Shown here: positions 26,270 to 35,205 of the stretch, in pieces
Position numbering within the stretch: position 1 is the first letter of the stretch
How the letters are laid out: every line of letters begins with the position of its first letter
Source of the DNA: Treponema sp. Marseille-Q3903
GTDB taxonomy: Bacteria > Spirochaetota > Spirochaetia > Treponematales > Treponemataceae
Direction: 5' to 3'
Length of the DNA: 64,000 bases
Assembly (NCBI RefSeq): GCF_014334335.1
Contig: NZ_JACSEU010000001.1
Location: 1,798,001-1,862,000, forward strand
Notes under the pieces: generated by a model
Told to the model about the DNA's origin: nothing
Database searches by the model: none
Seen by the model: only the letters and a program-made list of their open reading frames with translations
Translations under genes and position numbers: made by a program

Positions 26270-28720
26270 CTACTCTTCATATTCAGCCTGCTGTTGCGCA
26301 AGCAATTCCTGTTTAACACCAAGCTCAAGAAGCTGGCTTACATCAATAATCAAAGATACAGAACCATCTCCAAGTATTGAAGCACCTGCGATTCCTGGAG
26401 AACTTGTAAATTTGTCTTTCAGCGGTTTGATTACAACGTCTTCTTCTCCAATCAGAGCATCCACCATAACACCGATTTTCTTTTCTTGAGAACCGACTAT
26501 TACGATGTAACACTGGTCAGATTGATTCGATTCTTTAATGCCGAACAAACGCGAAAGTCTCAAAACGCTGATAACTTCATTGCGGACATTCATAATCTCG
26601 TAGTTGTCTATATGATTTATCTCCGAAATATCGATACACTGACTTTCAATAACGTTCGCAATAGGGATTGAATAAACCTCTCTTCCAACTCTAACAAGCA
26701 ATCCCTGAATGATGGCGAGAGTGAGTGGCAATTTAATTACAAAAGATGTTCCTTTATTTTTTGCCGAGTTTATGGAAATCGTTCCTTTGAGGTTGTTGAT
26801 CATTGTTTTTACAACGTCAAGACCAACACCTCTTCCTGAGATGTTTGTAATTTTATCAGATGTAGAGAATCCCGGAAGCATTATAAGGTTGAACGCGTCT
26901 TGGTCTGTAAGAACTTTATCAGGATGAATAAGACCTTTTTCGATTGCTTTTTGTTTGACCTTTTCAACATCAATTCCAGCCCCATCGTCTTTTACTTCTA
27001 TTACAATCATGTTGCCTTCATTAGATGCTCTTAGTAGAACCGTGCCTGTCTCAGGTTTACCGGCTGCTACACGCTCTTCAGGTGTTTCAATTCCATGATC
27101 TACAGAGTTTCGGACGCAGTGCATGATAGGATCAAGCAAATCTTCAACAACAGATTTATCGAGTTCCGTATCTTCTCCCTCAATTACAAGGTCGATTTTT
27201 TTGTTCAAGTTGCGCTGCAAATCGCGTACGACACGTGGGAATCTGCTGAAAATCTGATTGATTGGAACCATTCGGATCTTCATTACACCTTCCTGCAAGT
27301 CTCCTGCGATTGTGCCAAGGTTTTGCGTATACGAACGGAATTTTCCTGAAATTCCTTTTGCTTCCGATTCGTATTCATCAAATATGCTGCTCAAGCCTCC
27401 GTATTCGTTAATAATATTTTTTCTTACTTCGGTTGGAGATGCTCCGCCTTTTACCTGCTCAAAATATTCAGGAAGCCTATCAAACAAGTTGTGCAATTTT
27501 TCTTTGAACTCAATTTCTATAGACTGGAAATGAGAAAGTCCGTTTGCGTTTTGCATAGCGAGCTGGTTGAAAGAAGCTTTGTTGATAACAGCTTCCGACA
27601 CGAGGTTCAAAAGGTTATCGATACGGCGAGAATCAACCCTAAGGATTGAACTTTGCTGTGCGTGCGTAGCGGCATCTTTTTTAACTTCAGTTTTTTTATC
27701 ATCGGCATTATTGCCCTCAGATGTTGGAGTTTCAGAGGATTCCGTTTTAGTTGCGCTATCAGTCGTTGCATTTGCCTGAACATTTGAAGCATTTTCAACA
27801 GGAGCGCTGGCGGCTGAAGTACTCGGAGTCGGAGCTGCATTTGCAGAAGCCGCTTGATTTGACTCTGCTGAAGCAACAGATTTGTCGTTTTTTGTTCCTG
27901 TCGTATAGTCTTCTAGCAAGTGAGCATCAGTGACAAGCGTTACATCGCTTAAAAATGAAGCATCTTCAAGTTGCTCCGTATTCGATTCTGTTGCGATGTA
28001 ATAAAAAACAGTCTCGTAGAACTGATCTTCATAAAGTGCGTCAAAATCGGGAACTGTTTTTAGAACGTTTCCTACTGCTTTTAACGCAGCGAATACTTGA
28101 ATGCCACCGACTGTGTTCATTGGGTTATTTTCATCAAATTTTACAGCGACGCACCAGAGTTTCTGATTGCCGGAACACGTATTTTTAAGTTCATTGAAAT
28201 CATCTTCAGTGATTTCGGGAAGAACAATTCCCTGCTGTGCCGGAGCCGGAGCAGGAGATGCCTGAACACTCGGTTTTGCAGGAGTCGGAGTTTGAGGTTT
28301 TGTAGCAGTTTTTTTGCCTTCTTTTTGAGGGATATATGCATGAAGTTTGTTTTCAATTCCTTCGATATTTTCCGAATAAACGCTGCCGTTTTGCCTTGCT
28401 TCGAGCATTGCTTTAATTACGTCGATCGATGTAAGGAGGATATCGACAACATCTTCATCAACTTTAAGTCTGTCTGAACGTATTTCATCAAGTACATCTT
28501 CGACTTTGTGAGTAAAATGTGAGAGTTCCATCATTTCAACAGTAGCTGAACCGCCTTTGAGGGTATGCGCAGCGCGAAATATCTCGTCTATAGCTTCATG
28601 ATTTGTAGGATCATTTTCAATTACGAGAATATTGCTTTCAAGCTGTTCAACCTGCTGCTCTGCTTCTGCGAAGAAGTCTTTTAATAACTCTTCGTTATTT
28701 GGATCAAGATAATCACTCAT
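26270..28720 (-). CDS. cheA: Chemotaxis histidine kinase CheA
   Basis: 816 residues. P1 carries phospho-acceptor His52 in FRAAHTLKGGSA. A long Ala/Pro/Thr-rich linker surrounds a P2-like region. P3 dimerisation is followed by the P4 kinase (HCVRNSVDHGIETPEER, DDGAGID, SGRGVGLDVVK) and a P5 CheW-like regulatory domain. It passes phosphate to CheY in response to chemoreceptors. It heads the operon; the next gene starts 8 bp after its stop. A TTGATA-16-TATAAT promoter ends 8 nt before the ATG with no Shine-Dalgarno. Confidence 0.96.
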   Translation of the reverse strand: MSDYLDPNNEELLKDFFAEAEQQVEQLESNILVIENDPTNHEAIDEIFRAAHTLKGGSATVEMMELSHFTHKVEDVLDEIRSDRLKVDEDVVDILLTSIDVIKAMLEARQNGSVYSENIEGIENKLHAYIPQKEGKKTATKPQTPTPAKPSVQASPAPAPAQQGIVLPEITEDDFNELKNTCSGNQKLWCVAVKFDENNPMNTVGGIQVFAALKAVGNVLKTVPDFDALYEDQFYETVFYYIATESNTEQLEDASFLSDVTLVTDAHLLEDYTTGTKNDKSVASAESNQAASANAAPTPSTSAASAPVENASNVQANATTDSATKTESSETPTSEGNNADDKKTEVKKDAATHAQQSSILRVDSRRIDNLLNLVSEAVINKASFNQLAMQNANGLSHFQSIEIEFKEKLHNLFDRLPEYFEQVKGGASPTEVRKNIINEYGGLSSIFDEYESEAKGISGKFRSYTQNLGTIAGDLQEGVMKIRMVPINQIFSRFPRVVRDLQRNLNKKIDLVIEGEDTELDKSVVEDLLDPIMHCVRNSVDHGIETPEERVAAGKPETGTVLLRASNEGNMIVIEVKDDGAGIDVEKVKQKAIEKGLIHPDKVLTDQDAFNLIMLPGFSTSDKITNISGRGVGLDVVKTMINNLKGTISINSAKNKGTSFVIKLPLTLAIIQGLLVRVGREVYSIPIANVIESQCIDISEINHIDNYEIMNVRNEVISVLRLSRLFGIKESNQSDQCYIVIVGSQEKKIGVMVDALIGEEDVVIKPLKDKFTSSPGIAGASILGDGSVSLIIDVSQLLELGVKQELLAQQQAEYEE

Positions 28721-28728
28721 ATAAAACC

Positions 28729-28756
28729 ATTATATACCGAAAACCACAGATATCAA
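28729..28756 (-). promoter_or_regulatory. Promoter of the chemotaxis operon, leaderless layout
   Basis: On the minus strand TTGATA (28751-28756), 16-bp spacer, TATAAT (28729-28734), then 8 nt to the cheA ATG. Confidence 0.65.
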
Positions 28757-28951
28757 GGGGAATTTTATAATCCATATAGTTTACATTTATTCAACAAAAA
28801 CAAGAATAAGAACTCATTGTTTGAATTTTGCTGTAATTCCCGCTATCTATGCTGCCGACGCTGACAAACTTTAAATTCCGCCCGCATCGGCATCAATCAT
28901 TGTAAGAGCTGTTCTTTCAGATTAATTCCAAAAAAAGCCATTACACCCATT

Positions 28952-29045
28952 TTCGACAGTTATTCGCATAAGCTTGGATGCTACACCGATGACTAGCATG
29001 AAGAAAATCTATATAGTTCTTTTTGGATTTGCGAAAACTGTCGAA
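28952..29045. repeat. Inverted repeat in the cheA-ferredoxin gap
   Basis: TTCGACAGTTATTCGCA (28952-28968) and TGCGAAAACTGTCGAA (29030-29045) are complementary with one base missing, enclosing about 60 bp. CAT flanks both ends (28948-28950 and 29046-29048), which could be a short target duplication of a tiny mobile element or chance. The rest of the 446-bp gap (28721-29166) holds the cheA promoter and nothing else I can identify. Confidence 0.55.
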
Positions 29046-29166
29046 CATTTTATAGCTGCTGCATGCATTATACTTAATTAAAATAAATATTCAAATATTT
29101 ATTGCGATTTTTCCCATTGATGTATGATTTATCTTAGAATTCTTAAAAATAAAAATAGGAGCGATT

Positions 29167-29337
29167 ATGGCATTTAGAATTACAGAAGATTGCGTAAACT
29201 GCGGAGCTTGCGAACCGGATTGTCCTGTTGGAGCAATTGCAGAAAAAAGTGATGCTCGCGTTATCGATGCAGAAAAATGCATCAGTTGCGGAGCATGTGC
29301 TAGCGTATGTCCTTCAGAAGCAATTGTAGAAGAATAA
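29167..29337 (+). CDS. 2[4Fe-4S] ferredoxin
   Basis: 56 residues with two CxxCxxC...CP cluster motifs: CVNCGACEPDCP and CISCGACASVCP. This is a clostridial-type ferredoxin that carries low-potential electrons in the cytoplasm, for example to or from pyruvate:ferredoxin oxidoreductase. AGGAG lies 5 nt before the ATG and a terminator follows the stop, so it is a single-gene unit. Confidence 0.97.
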   Translation: MAFRITEDCVNCGACEPDCPVGAIAEKSDARVIDAEKCISCGACASVCPSEAIVEE

Positions 29338-29354
29338 TTTGTTTTTAACAAAGC

Positions 29355-29393
29355 AAAAAGGGCCTTCTATATTTTAGATGGCTCTTTTTTTTT
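29355..29393 (+). terminator. Terminator after ferredoxin
   Basis: AAAGGGCC-TTCTA pairs with TAGA-T-GGCTCTTT (one bulge, one wobble), followed by a run of T ending at 29393. The M23 peptidase ATG is only 9 nt beyond. Confidence 0.85.
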
Positions 29394-29401
29394 ATTGAAT
29401 T

Positions 29402-30376
29402 ATGAAAAGAATAAGAGTCGTAGTCAGTTTGTTTATTATGTTTGCATTTATCCCTTTGTTTTCACAGCAAAACAACGATGCAAAATTAGGCTCAATTAAA
29501 AATCCTATCATAATCGAAATTGATAAACTGCCACAAATTGACTCTCTCTCTCCTTCCCGCTCAAATACAATTTTTAGAGAATATCAAAATATAATTGAAA
29601 GCAACAGCAAAGCGATAAGCAGCGGCAGACAGCCGGAAATTTTATTTTTTAAATATAAAAATACGGAAAATTTTACATTTCAAGGTCTTGCAGCTCGCTG
29701 TTGCATAAATCAAGAAACGCTTGCAACTTTGAACAGAATAGAAAACGCACAAGATGATATAAAAAACAGGACACTGATTCTTCCGTGCACAAATGGGATA
29801 TTTGTCGCTGTTGATAAAGGTATAAATTCTATTGAAGTGTTGCTGCAAAAAAATTATTCAACAGAAAACTTAACAAAAGGGGGATTGTATTATACAATCG
29901 ATGGAGTGGAGTTTGTTTTTTTACAAAAAGTACGCTTTTCGCCGACTGAAAGAGCATATTTTCTTGATTCTGCACTTTGCCTGCCGATTTCAAGTGATTC
30001 TTACTGGGTTTCGTCAGAATTTGGAAAAAGGAGAAGTCCATTTTCAGGGCAGATAAAAAACCACAACGGAATTGATCTTGCAGCCGCTGAAGGAACTCCT
30101 GTTTACGCAATCAAAGATGGGGCTGTATATTCTGTAGTTTCCGATAATCCAGAATTCGGAAATTATATTATCTTGAGCCACGATGCCGGAAAAATGACAA
30201 GTGTATATGCACATCTTTCAAAGGTGGTTGTTGAACAGTACCAAAATGTAAAAAAAGGTCAAACTATCGGGTATGTAGGACATACGGGAATGGCAACTGG
30301 GTCTCATCTTCATTTTGAAATACGCAAAGGAGGAAAGGCAGAAGACCCGGCGCTTCGGTTGAATCTAAAAAAATAA
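29402..30376 (+). CDS. Exported M23 peptidase (LytM-type)
   Basis: 324 residues with an N-terminal signal peptide (about 1-21, ending LFSQ). A middle region of about 150 residues includes a possible degenerate LysM-like stretch (FTFQGLAARCCINQETLATLNRI in part). The C-terminal M23 domain has zinc ligands in NHNGIDLAAAEGTPV and HLHFEIR, with the catalytic His in VYAHLSK. It should cut or remodel peptidoglycan peptides in the periplasm. No Shine-Dalgarno was found before the ATG, which sits just behind the ferredoxin terminator. It is followed 12 bp later by another exported protein. Confidence 0.9.
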   Translation: MKRIRVVVSLFIMFAFIPLFSQQNNDAKLGSIKNPIIIEIDKLPQIDSLSPSRSNTIFREYQNIIESNSKAISSGRQPEILFFKYKNTENFTFQGLAARCCINQETLATLNRIENAQDDIKNRTLILPCTNGIFVAVDKGINSIEVLLQKNYSTENLTKGGLYYTIDGVEFVFLQKVRFSPTERAYFLDSALCLPISSDSYWVSSEFGKRRSPFSGQIKNHNGIDLAAAEGTPVYAIKDGAVYSVVSDNPEFGNYIILSHDAGKMTSVYAHLSKVVVEQYQNVKKGQTIGYVGHTGMATGSHLHFEIRKGGKAEDPALRLNLKK

Positions 30377-30388
30377 TTAACGAAGATT

Positions 30389-31387
30389 ATGAAAAAAAAT
30401 ATATATTATAAAAAATTTATCTTTTCACTTTTATTTATTGCAGGACTTTTTTGTGCAGATATCAATGCTGAATCGTTTCGCGTAAGCAAAGTTCATGCTG
30501 TGACCGTAAAGCAAGAAATCTCTTTTGAAGAAATTGTAAAACTTGGTATCAACGATTCTCTCGCTATAACGCTGCCTGATGACCAAACATTTATTGACGG
30601 ACTTGAACTTAAGTTTTCAATTCCTGAGACAGTCGCATATTGGATCGACTCCGTCGCATGTTCTGTTTACGCAAATATAAAACCTACTCCAACTCCATAT
30701 CAAATCGATTATTCGGGAACTAAAACTTATGTAAACACGTTGCCTGGAAAACTTTCGTGGGTTTTGCAGATTCCGCTTAAAAAAGACAACAAAATTCGCT
30801 CAAACAATTATACGACAAAGGTTGATACAGTAGTTGTCCCTGTAGATAATGTTGTTTTTGTAAGACTTCAGCAGGTAATGAAAGGAATCCCAGAAGAAAC
30901 TATGAATGCGATTATTCCGATTTCTGTAAAACCGATTCTTTCTAACAAGGGGAGGCTCAACCTCACAATCAAATCTCCTGATAAAAAAATTGCACCTCAC
31001 ACAGTTTTTATAGACGACAATATTGTCAACCTCTCTTCAGACAACACAATTCTCCTTGAAACAGGAATTCACAATATTTCGATAATTTCGGAATTATACA
31101 GAAATGAAGTGAGAACTGTAAGAATTGACCAAGCAAAGACAACTCCGCTTATCGTCAACATGAAGAGCATTGAACCGACGCTGCTGATAACTGTCCCTGA
31201 AGGAGCTTTGGTCATGCTTGACGACGAAAAATGTTCAACACTCGGCACGGAATTTGTGATTAGCGAAGGAGAACATAAAATTAAATTTGCAATCGGAAGT
31301 TATGAAATAATAAAAACAATTTCGGCAATCAAAGGCAAAACTTACAAAGCGACTTTCTCTTTAGATTTAGACATAGCAGAAGAATAA
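30389..31387 (+). CDS. Exported protein of unknown function, PEGA-like C-terminus
   Basis: 332 residues with a signal peptide (about 1-27). The main body is beta-rich. The last about 70 residues (LLITVPEGALVMLDDEKC, EGEHKIKFAIGSYEI) resemble a PEGA-type domain, found in surface or cell-wall associated proteins. It starts 12 bp after the M23 peptidase, so a joint role at the cell envelope is plausible. I do not recognise the family of the N-terminal part. Confidence 0.8.
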   Translation: MKKNIYYKKFIFSLLFIAGLFCADINAESFRVSKVHAVTVKQEISFEEIVKLGINDSLAITLPDDQTFIDGLELKFSIPETVAYWIDSVACSVYANIKPTPTPYQIDYSGTKTYVNTLPGKLSWVLQIPLKKDNKIRSNNYTTKVDTVVVPVDNVVFVRLQQVMKGIPEETMNAIIPISVKPILSNKGRLNLTIKSPDKKIAPHTVFIDDNIVNLSSDNTILLETGIHNISIISELYRNEVRTVRIDQAKTTPLIVNMKSIEPTLLITVPEGALVMLDDEKCSTLGTEFVISEGEHKIKFAIGSYEIIKTISAIKGKTYKATFSLDLDIAEE

Positions 31388-31474
31388 TTCTGATTTTTTT
31401 ACAACTTTTAACATTATTTTAAGATTTTACAAATAAAATTAAAGATTTTAAGTATAAAAGTCGATATTATATAT

Positions 31475-31554
31475 ATCGGGTACATTTTTCCCCTCCCACC
31501 CAATGTACCCGATTGCCTGATGGGCATGGCTCGGAACATTCCGAGCCTTTTTTT
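31475..31554 (+). ncRNA. Candidate small RNA with C-rich loop
   Basis: Three consecutive hairpins in 80 nt. Hairpin 1 is a perfect 12-bp stem (31475-31486 with 31502-31513) holding a 15-nt loop with CCCCTCCC. Hairpin 2 is a 4-bp stem (31514-31526). Hairpin 3 is a 9-bp terminator. TATTAT at 31465-31470 would place the start at the base of hairpin 1. The loop is complementary to Shine-Dalgarno sequences. Alternatively this is a composite terminator of the upstream operon; it starts about 88 bp after that stop. Confidence 0.45.
31528..31554 (+). terminator. Strong rho-independent terminator
   Basis: GGCTCGGAA-CA-TTCCGAGCC followed by seven T. It ends the unit containing the M23 peptidase and/or the candidate small RNA; it has no T run on the minus strand, so it does not serve hslU. 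Confidence 0.92.
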
Positions 31555-31612
31555 ATGAGCTTTTGAGTTTATATTTCACATGTTGATTTACATAAAAAAA
31601 AGCAATGAGTCG

Positions 31613-33172
31613 CTAAAGTATATAACGAGACAAATCCTGACTTTGAACGATGTCGAAAAGTTTGCTGTCTACATACGCTGCGTCAATTTTTATAGTTTCA
31701 CCTTTATGCTCATCTGCATCAAAGTTGATGTCTGCTAGAACTTTTTCCATAATTGTGTGAAGACGACGTGCCCCGATATTTTCCGTAGTGCTATTTACTT
31801 TTTCTGCAATAACACTCATCCTGTCGATTGCTTCATCTGTGATATCAAGTTTCACACCTTCTGTTTCAAGCAAAGATGTATACTGCATTATGAGGCTGTT
31901 TTTAGGTTCTTTTAAGATGCGCTTAAAATCGTCTTTATTTAGCGATTCGAGTTCTACGCGAAGCGGGAAACGCCCTTGAAGTTCAGGAATCAAATCGCTT
32001 GGAGCTGCAACGCTGAAAGCTCCTGCCGCAATAAAAAGAATGTGAGTTGTATCAACAACACCCCATTTTGTGTTCACGTTGCTTCCTTCGACTATTGGTA
32101 GGATATCTCGCTGAACCCCTTCGCGGCTGACATCTTGCCCATGACTTTCTCCATGAACTGCAATTTTGTCAATTTCATCAATAAAAATAATTCCGCTCTG
32201 TTCAACGCGTTTTTTTGCTTCGTCGGAAACTTTGTCAAAATCAACCATGCTTTCAAGAACTTCTTCTGTAAGAATCTTGCGGGCTTCTTTTACGGTTAAT
32301 GAACGCTTTTTGTTGCGGCCACCTGCCCCATTCATCATATCCATAATTCCTTGAATGCTGTTCTGAAGGTCATCAAAACTTCCGCCGGCGATGATTTCCA
32401 TATTAGTCATCTTTGGAGCATGGCGGACCAATACATCAACTTCACGCTCTTCAAGTTTACCTTCGCGGAGCATTTGTCTAAACTTTTCACGAGTGTGATT
32501 TTCCTGTTCTTTCTCTGAAGCTCGCTCAGAAGTTTCATTTTTTGCAGAATCTTCATCTGCTTTTTGTTGAGCGGCAGCGGCTTCGTTTGCCTGATTAAAT
32601 TTTTCAAGCCCGTTTTTAATCTTTTCGGTAGCTTTATTCAAGTCGATTGCAATTTCATTAGGGTTCTGTTGGTTAAAAAATCCAAACGGAATTGGAGCAG
32701 GATTTACAGAATCAGCACTCTCCCCTTCTTTCACTTTTTCATTTGTTCCGGGAAGCAGCAAATCTAGAAGTTTTTCTTCAACAATGCTGACAGATTTTTC
32801 TCGGAGTTTATCTTCCATTTCAGCCTTGACATCGTTGAAGCCTACAGCCATAAGGTCTCGAATCATGCTTTCTACATCGCGGCCGACATAACCTACTTCT
32901 GTATATTTTGTAGCCTCAACTTTCAAAAAAGGAGCACCGCAAAGTTTTGCGAGGCGGCGTGCAATCTCTGTCTTACCACAACCTGTAGGTCCAATCATCA
33001 AAATATTTTTTGGAGCAACTTCGTCGCGAATATCTTCAGAGAGTTTTAGTCGTCTAAAACGGTTTCTCAAAGCGACTGCAACTGCTCGTTTTGCCGTATT
33101 TTGTCCTATGATATAGTTATCGAGTTTTTCAACTATTTTTTTAGGTGTCAATTCAGTCTTTTCTTCTGCCAT
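31613..33172 (-). CDS. hslU: HslU ATPase subunit of the HslUV protease
   Basis: 519 residues, longer than the usual about 440-460. Walker A GPTGCGKTEIARRLAKL and Walker B IIFIDEIDKI are clear, as is the C-terminal GARRLHTIMEKVL sensor-2 region. The extra length is in the intermediate domain, about residues 140-235, which is rich in Gln, Glu, Ala and Lys. HslU unfolds substrates for HslV. Gene order xerC-hslV-hslU matches codV-codW-codX of Bacillus subtilis (established knowledge). 36 bp separate it from hslV. Confidence 0.96.
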   Translation of the reverse strand: MAEEKTELTPKKIVEKLDNYIIGQNTAKRAVAVALRNRFRRLKLSEDIRDEVAPKNILMIGPTGCGKTEIARRLAKLCGAPFLKVEATKYTEVGYVGRDVESMIRDLMAVGFNDVKAEMEDKLREKSVSIVEEKLLDLLLPGTNEKVKEGESADSVNPAPIPFGFFNQQNPNEIAIDLNKATEKIKNGLEKFNQANEAAAAQQKADEDSAKNETSERASEKEQENHTREKFRQMLREGKLEEREVDVLVRHAPKMTNMEIIAGGSFDDLQNSIQGIMDMMNGAGGRNKKRSLTVKEARKILTEEVLESMVDFDKVSDEAKKRVEQSGIIFIDEIDKIAVHGESHGQDVSREGVQRDILPIVEGSNVNTKWGVVDTTHILFIAAGAFSVAAPSDLIPELQGRFPLRVELESLNKDDFKRILKEPKNSLIMQYTSLLETEGVKLDITDEAIDRMSVIAEKVNSTTENIGARRLHTIMEKVLADINFDADEHKGETIKIDAAYVDSKLFDIVQSQDLSRYIL

Positions 33173-33208
33173 AATATTTCCTCTATTATCATTATCAAAC
33201 TGTTGCGA

Positions 33209-33748
33209 TTAAAGTTCTTCAATTGTGATATTTTCATTTGTATAAATGCAGATTCTGCCTGCAATATGAAGAGAACGTTCTGCAATCTCACGTGCACTTA
33301 AATCTGAAGAGTCAAGGTAAGCTAAAGCTGCTGAATATGCATAGTTACCGCCTGAACCTATCGCAATTGCATCGCTTTCCGGTTCAATTACATTTCCGTC
33401 TCCGCTGATCAATAAAATTTTGTCTTTATCAGCGACGAGGAGCATTGCCTCAAGTTTTTGAAGGCTGCGCTCTGTTCTCCAGAGTTTTGCAAGTTCTACG
33501 GCAGAACGCATGATGTCTCCATTATACTCTTTTACTTTAGTCTCAAAGCGATCAAGTAGTGTAAAAGCGTCGGCAACAGAACCCGCAAACCCTGTGAGAA
33601 TCTTTCCATCATAAATCTTTCTAACTTTTCTTGAGTTGCCTTTGCAGACAGTTTCGCCTAGTGTACACTGTCCGTCTCCTGCCATGGCAACTTTTCCGTT
33701 ACGTTTAACTGCAAGAATTGTTGTACTTCTAATTTTTGTATTACTCAT
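33209..33748 (-). CDS. hslV: HslV peptidase subunit
   Basis: 179 residues. [21 protein letters not shown] and [17 protein letters not shown] mark the family. The N-terminal nucleophile Thr is preceded by about eight residues (MSNTKIRS) rather than by Met alone, so a short propeptide must be removed; a short extension is also known in Bacillus CodW. It degrades proteins in complex with HslU in the cytoplasm. GGAG precedes the ATG. Confidence 0.95.
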   Translation of the reverse strand: MSNTKIRSTTILAVKRNGKVAMAGDGQCTLGETVCKGNSRKVRKIYDGKILTGFAGSVADAFTLLDRFETKVKEYNGDIMRSAVELAKLWRTERSLQKLEAMLLVADKDKILLISGDGNVIEPESDAIAIGSGGNYAYSAALAYLDSSDLSAREIAERSLHIAGRICIYTNENITIEEL

Positions 33749-33883
33749 ATATAAACTCCAATTCAGTGATTAAATGCAAAATTATGTTTAAAATATAATA
33801 TCATTGAATGAAGAAAGACAAGTACTTTGTTTTCAGTATACGTTCAGCCTGAAAGAAATTATTTTTTTTCCGCACAAATTTTG

Positions 33884-34783
33884 TCAGCCGTGAGGATGTG
33901 CGAGTTTGTATATCTCAATAAGTTTTTCTGTAGTGACGTGTGTATAACGCTGTGTCGTGCTTATGTTTGAATGCCCAAGCATTTCTTGAACTAATCGCAC
34001 ATCAGCGCCATTTGAAATCATTGTCGTCGCAAACGTATGGCGAAATGCATGTGGGTTCATGTGATTGTTTGTCCCTTCAGCACCTGAATATCTGCTTAAA
34101 ATATAACGAAGTCCACCGGCCGTAAGAGGAAGCCCTTTTTGATTTATAAAAAGCCGTTTCTCCGGTTCTAAAATATGATTTGTCTGAAGAACTCTGGTGC
34201 GGTCTTTCATGTATTCCGCAAGCGCTTTGCGAGACTCTTCAGCAAAAAAAACGCGCCTCTGCTTATCACCTTTTCCGGTGACAATTGCAGCTCTTCCACC
34301 GTCAATAAAATCATCTATGTTCAGGTTTATCAATTCGCTGACACGGCAGCCTGAAGAATAAAGCATTGTAAAAATCGCGTGATCACGGGTTTTCCAAAGA
34401 AGCTCATGATTTACAGGTTGATTGCACAAATTATGAACCTCTGCTTGTGTCATAAATTTTGGCACACGCTTAGAAATTTTTACTGTTTTTAATGTTACAG
34501 AAGGATTTTTTTCCAAATATCCAAGTTTGCGAGCGTATGAAAACATAGTTCTTACGGCAGCAATAAATCTATTGATTGTCGCTGATGATTTTTTTTGTTT
34601 TGAAAGCTGACCTACGCACAAAAAAAGATTTTCACTGGTAACCGTTTTTATATCTAGATCCGGAGTCAAAAATTCTTGAAGATATTTTAAATCGTTGTCG
34701 TAAGCGATCAATGTGTTTTTTGAAAGCCCTCGTACGGCAGACAGATATAATAAAAATTCTTCTGTTATTTCGCGTAAAGTCAT
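33884..34783 (-). CDS. xerC: Tyrosine recombinase XerC
   Basis: 299 residues: N-terminal core-binding SAM-like domain and C-terminal catalytic domain with Arg (SSGCRVSEL), HxxR (PHAFRHTFAT), His (LGHSNISTT) and Tyr (QRYTHV). The ending IYKLAHPHG is typical of XerC. With XerD it resolves chromosome dimers at dif during division. It is followed by hslV and hslU, the same order as in B. subtilis codVWX. The gene has no evident ribosome-binding site. Confidence 0.9.
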   Translation of the reverse strand: MTLREITEEFLLYLSAVRGLSKNTLIAYDNDLKYLQEFLTPDLDIKTVTSENLFLCVGQLSKQKKSSATINRFIAAVRTMFSYARKLGYLEKNPSVTLKTVKISKRVPKFMTQAEVHNLCNQPVNHELLWKTRDHAIFTMLYSSGCRVSELINLNIDDFIDGGRAAIVTGKGDKQRRVFFAEESRKALAEYMKDRTRVLQTNHILEPEKRLFINQKGLPLTAGGLRYILSRYSGAEGTNNHMNPHAFRHTFATTMISNGADVRLVQEMLGHSNISTTQRYTHVTTEKLIEIYKLAHPHG

Positions 34784-34842
34784 ATTTATTTATCGGCACA
34801 CAATCGGCAAATGAAAACTCAATAAACTTTATTTTGATAAAA

Positions 34843-35205
34843 TTAAATTAAATCGGAGCAGGCAATTATGTTGACACCTGTTCCCAATATATCGTGGATA
34901 ATTATTTCTCCGCGCTTTACAGGAGCTTTGCAGCTTGCCCGACGAATAACTTCCATGCACTGCATCAACATTTTTTTTGGCACTTCTCCAGCTGACTTTA
35001 CAGGAACCACAGGCAATTCTCCGCCTTCGACTGCGACTGTTGTAGTGAGCGTTCTTGTAGGATTCATGATTTCTTTTGCAGCGTATTCAGCTCCGCGAGG
35101 GCAGCCGTTGTCTTTTACAAGAACAACTTTTCCATCCTCAAGTTCCGCTTCCATGTTGCAGCCCATCGGGCAGATGATACAAGTCATATTGATTTTTTCT
35201 GACAT
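34843..35205 (-). CDS. DUF1667 cysteine-motif protein of the glycerol operon
   Basis: 120 residues with a CIICPMGC motif near the N-terminus and a fourth cysteine in NGCPRGAEYA, probably a metal or Fe-S site. DUF1667 proteins are regularly encoded behind GlpA/GlpB-like flavoproteins in Gram-positive and spirochaetal glycerol operons; the exact role is not known. Its ATG shares a base with the stop of the previous gene (TAATG). Confidence 0.88.
   Translation of the reverse strand: MSEKINMTCIICPMGCNMEAELEDGKVVLVKDNGCPRGAEYAAKEIMNPTRTLTTTVAVEGGELPVVPVKSAGEVPKKMLMQCMEVIRRASCKAPVKRGEIIIHDILGTGVNIIACSDLI

Noticed and set aside
27607-27876. Gln/Leu-rich open frame within cheA
   Set aside because: Shadow of the low-complexity Ala/Ser/Thr linker of CheA.
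28998-29081. 27-codon hydrophobic peptide (MKKIYIVLFGF...), possible small toxin
   Set aside because: No ribosome-binding site or promoter close by, and it overlaps the inverted repeat. Likely chance.
34784-34820. Sigma-28-like GCCGATAA before xerC
   Set aside because: No -35 TAAA at 15 bp, and the gene is not related to motility.
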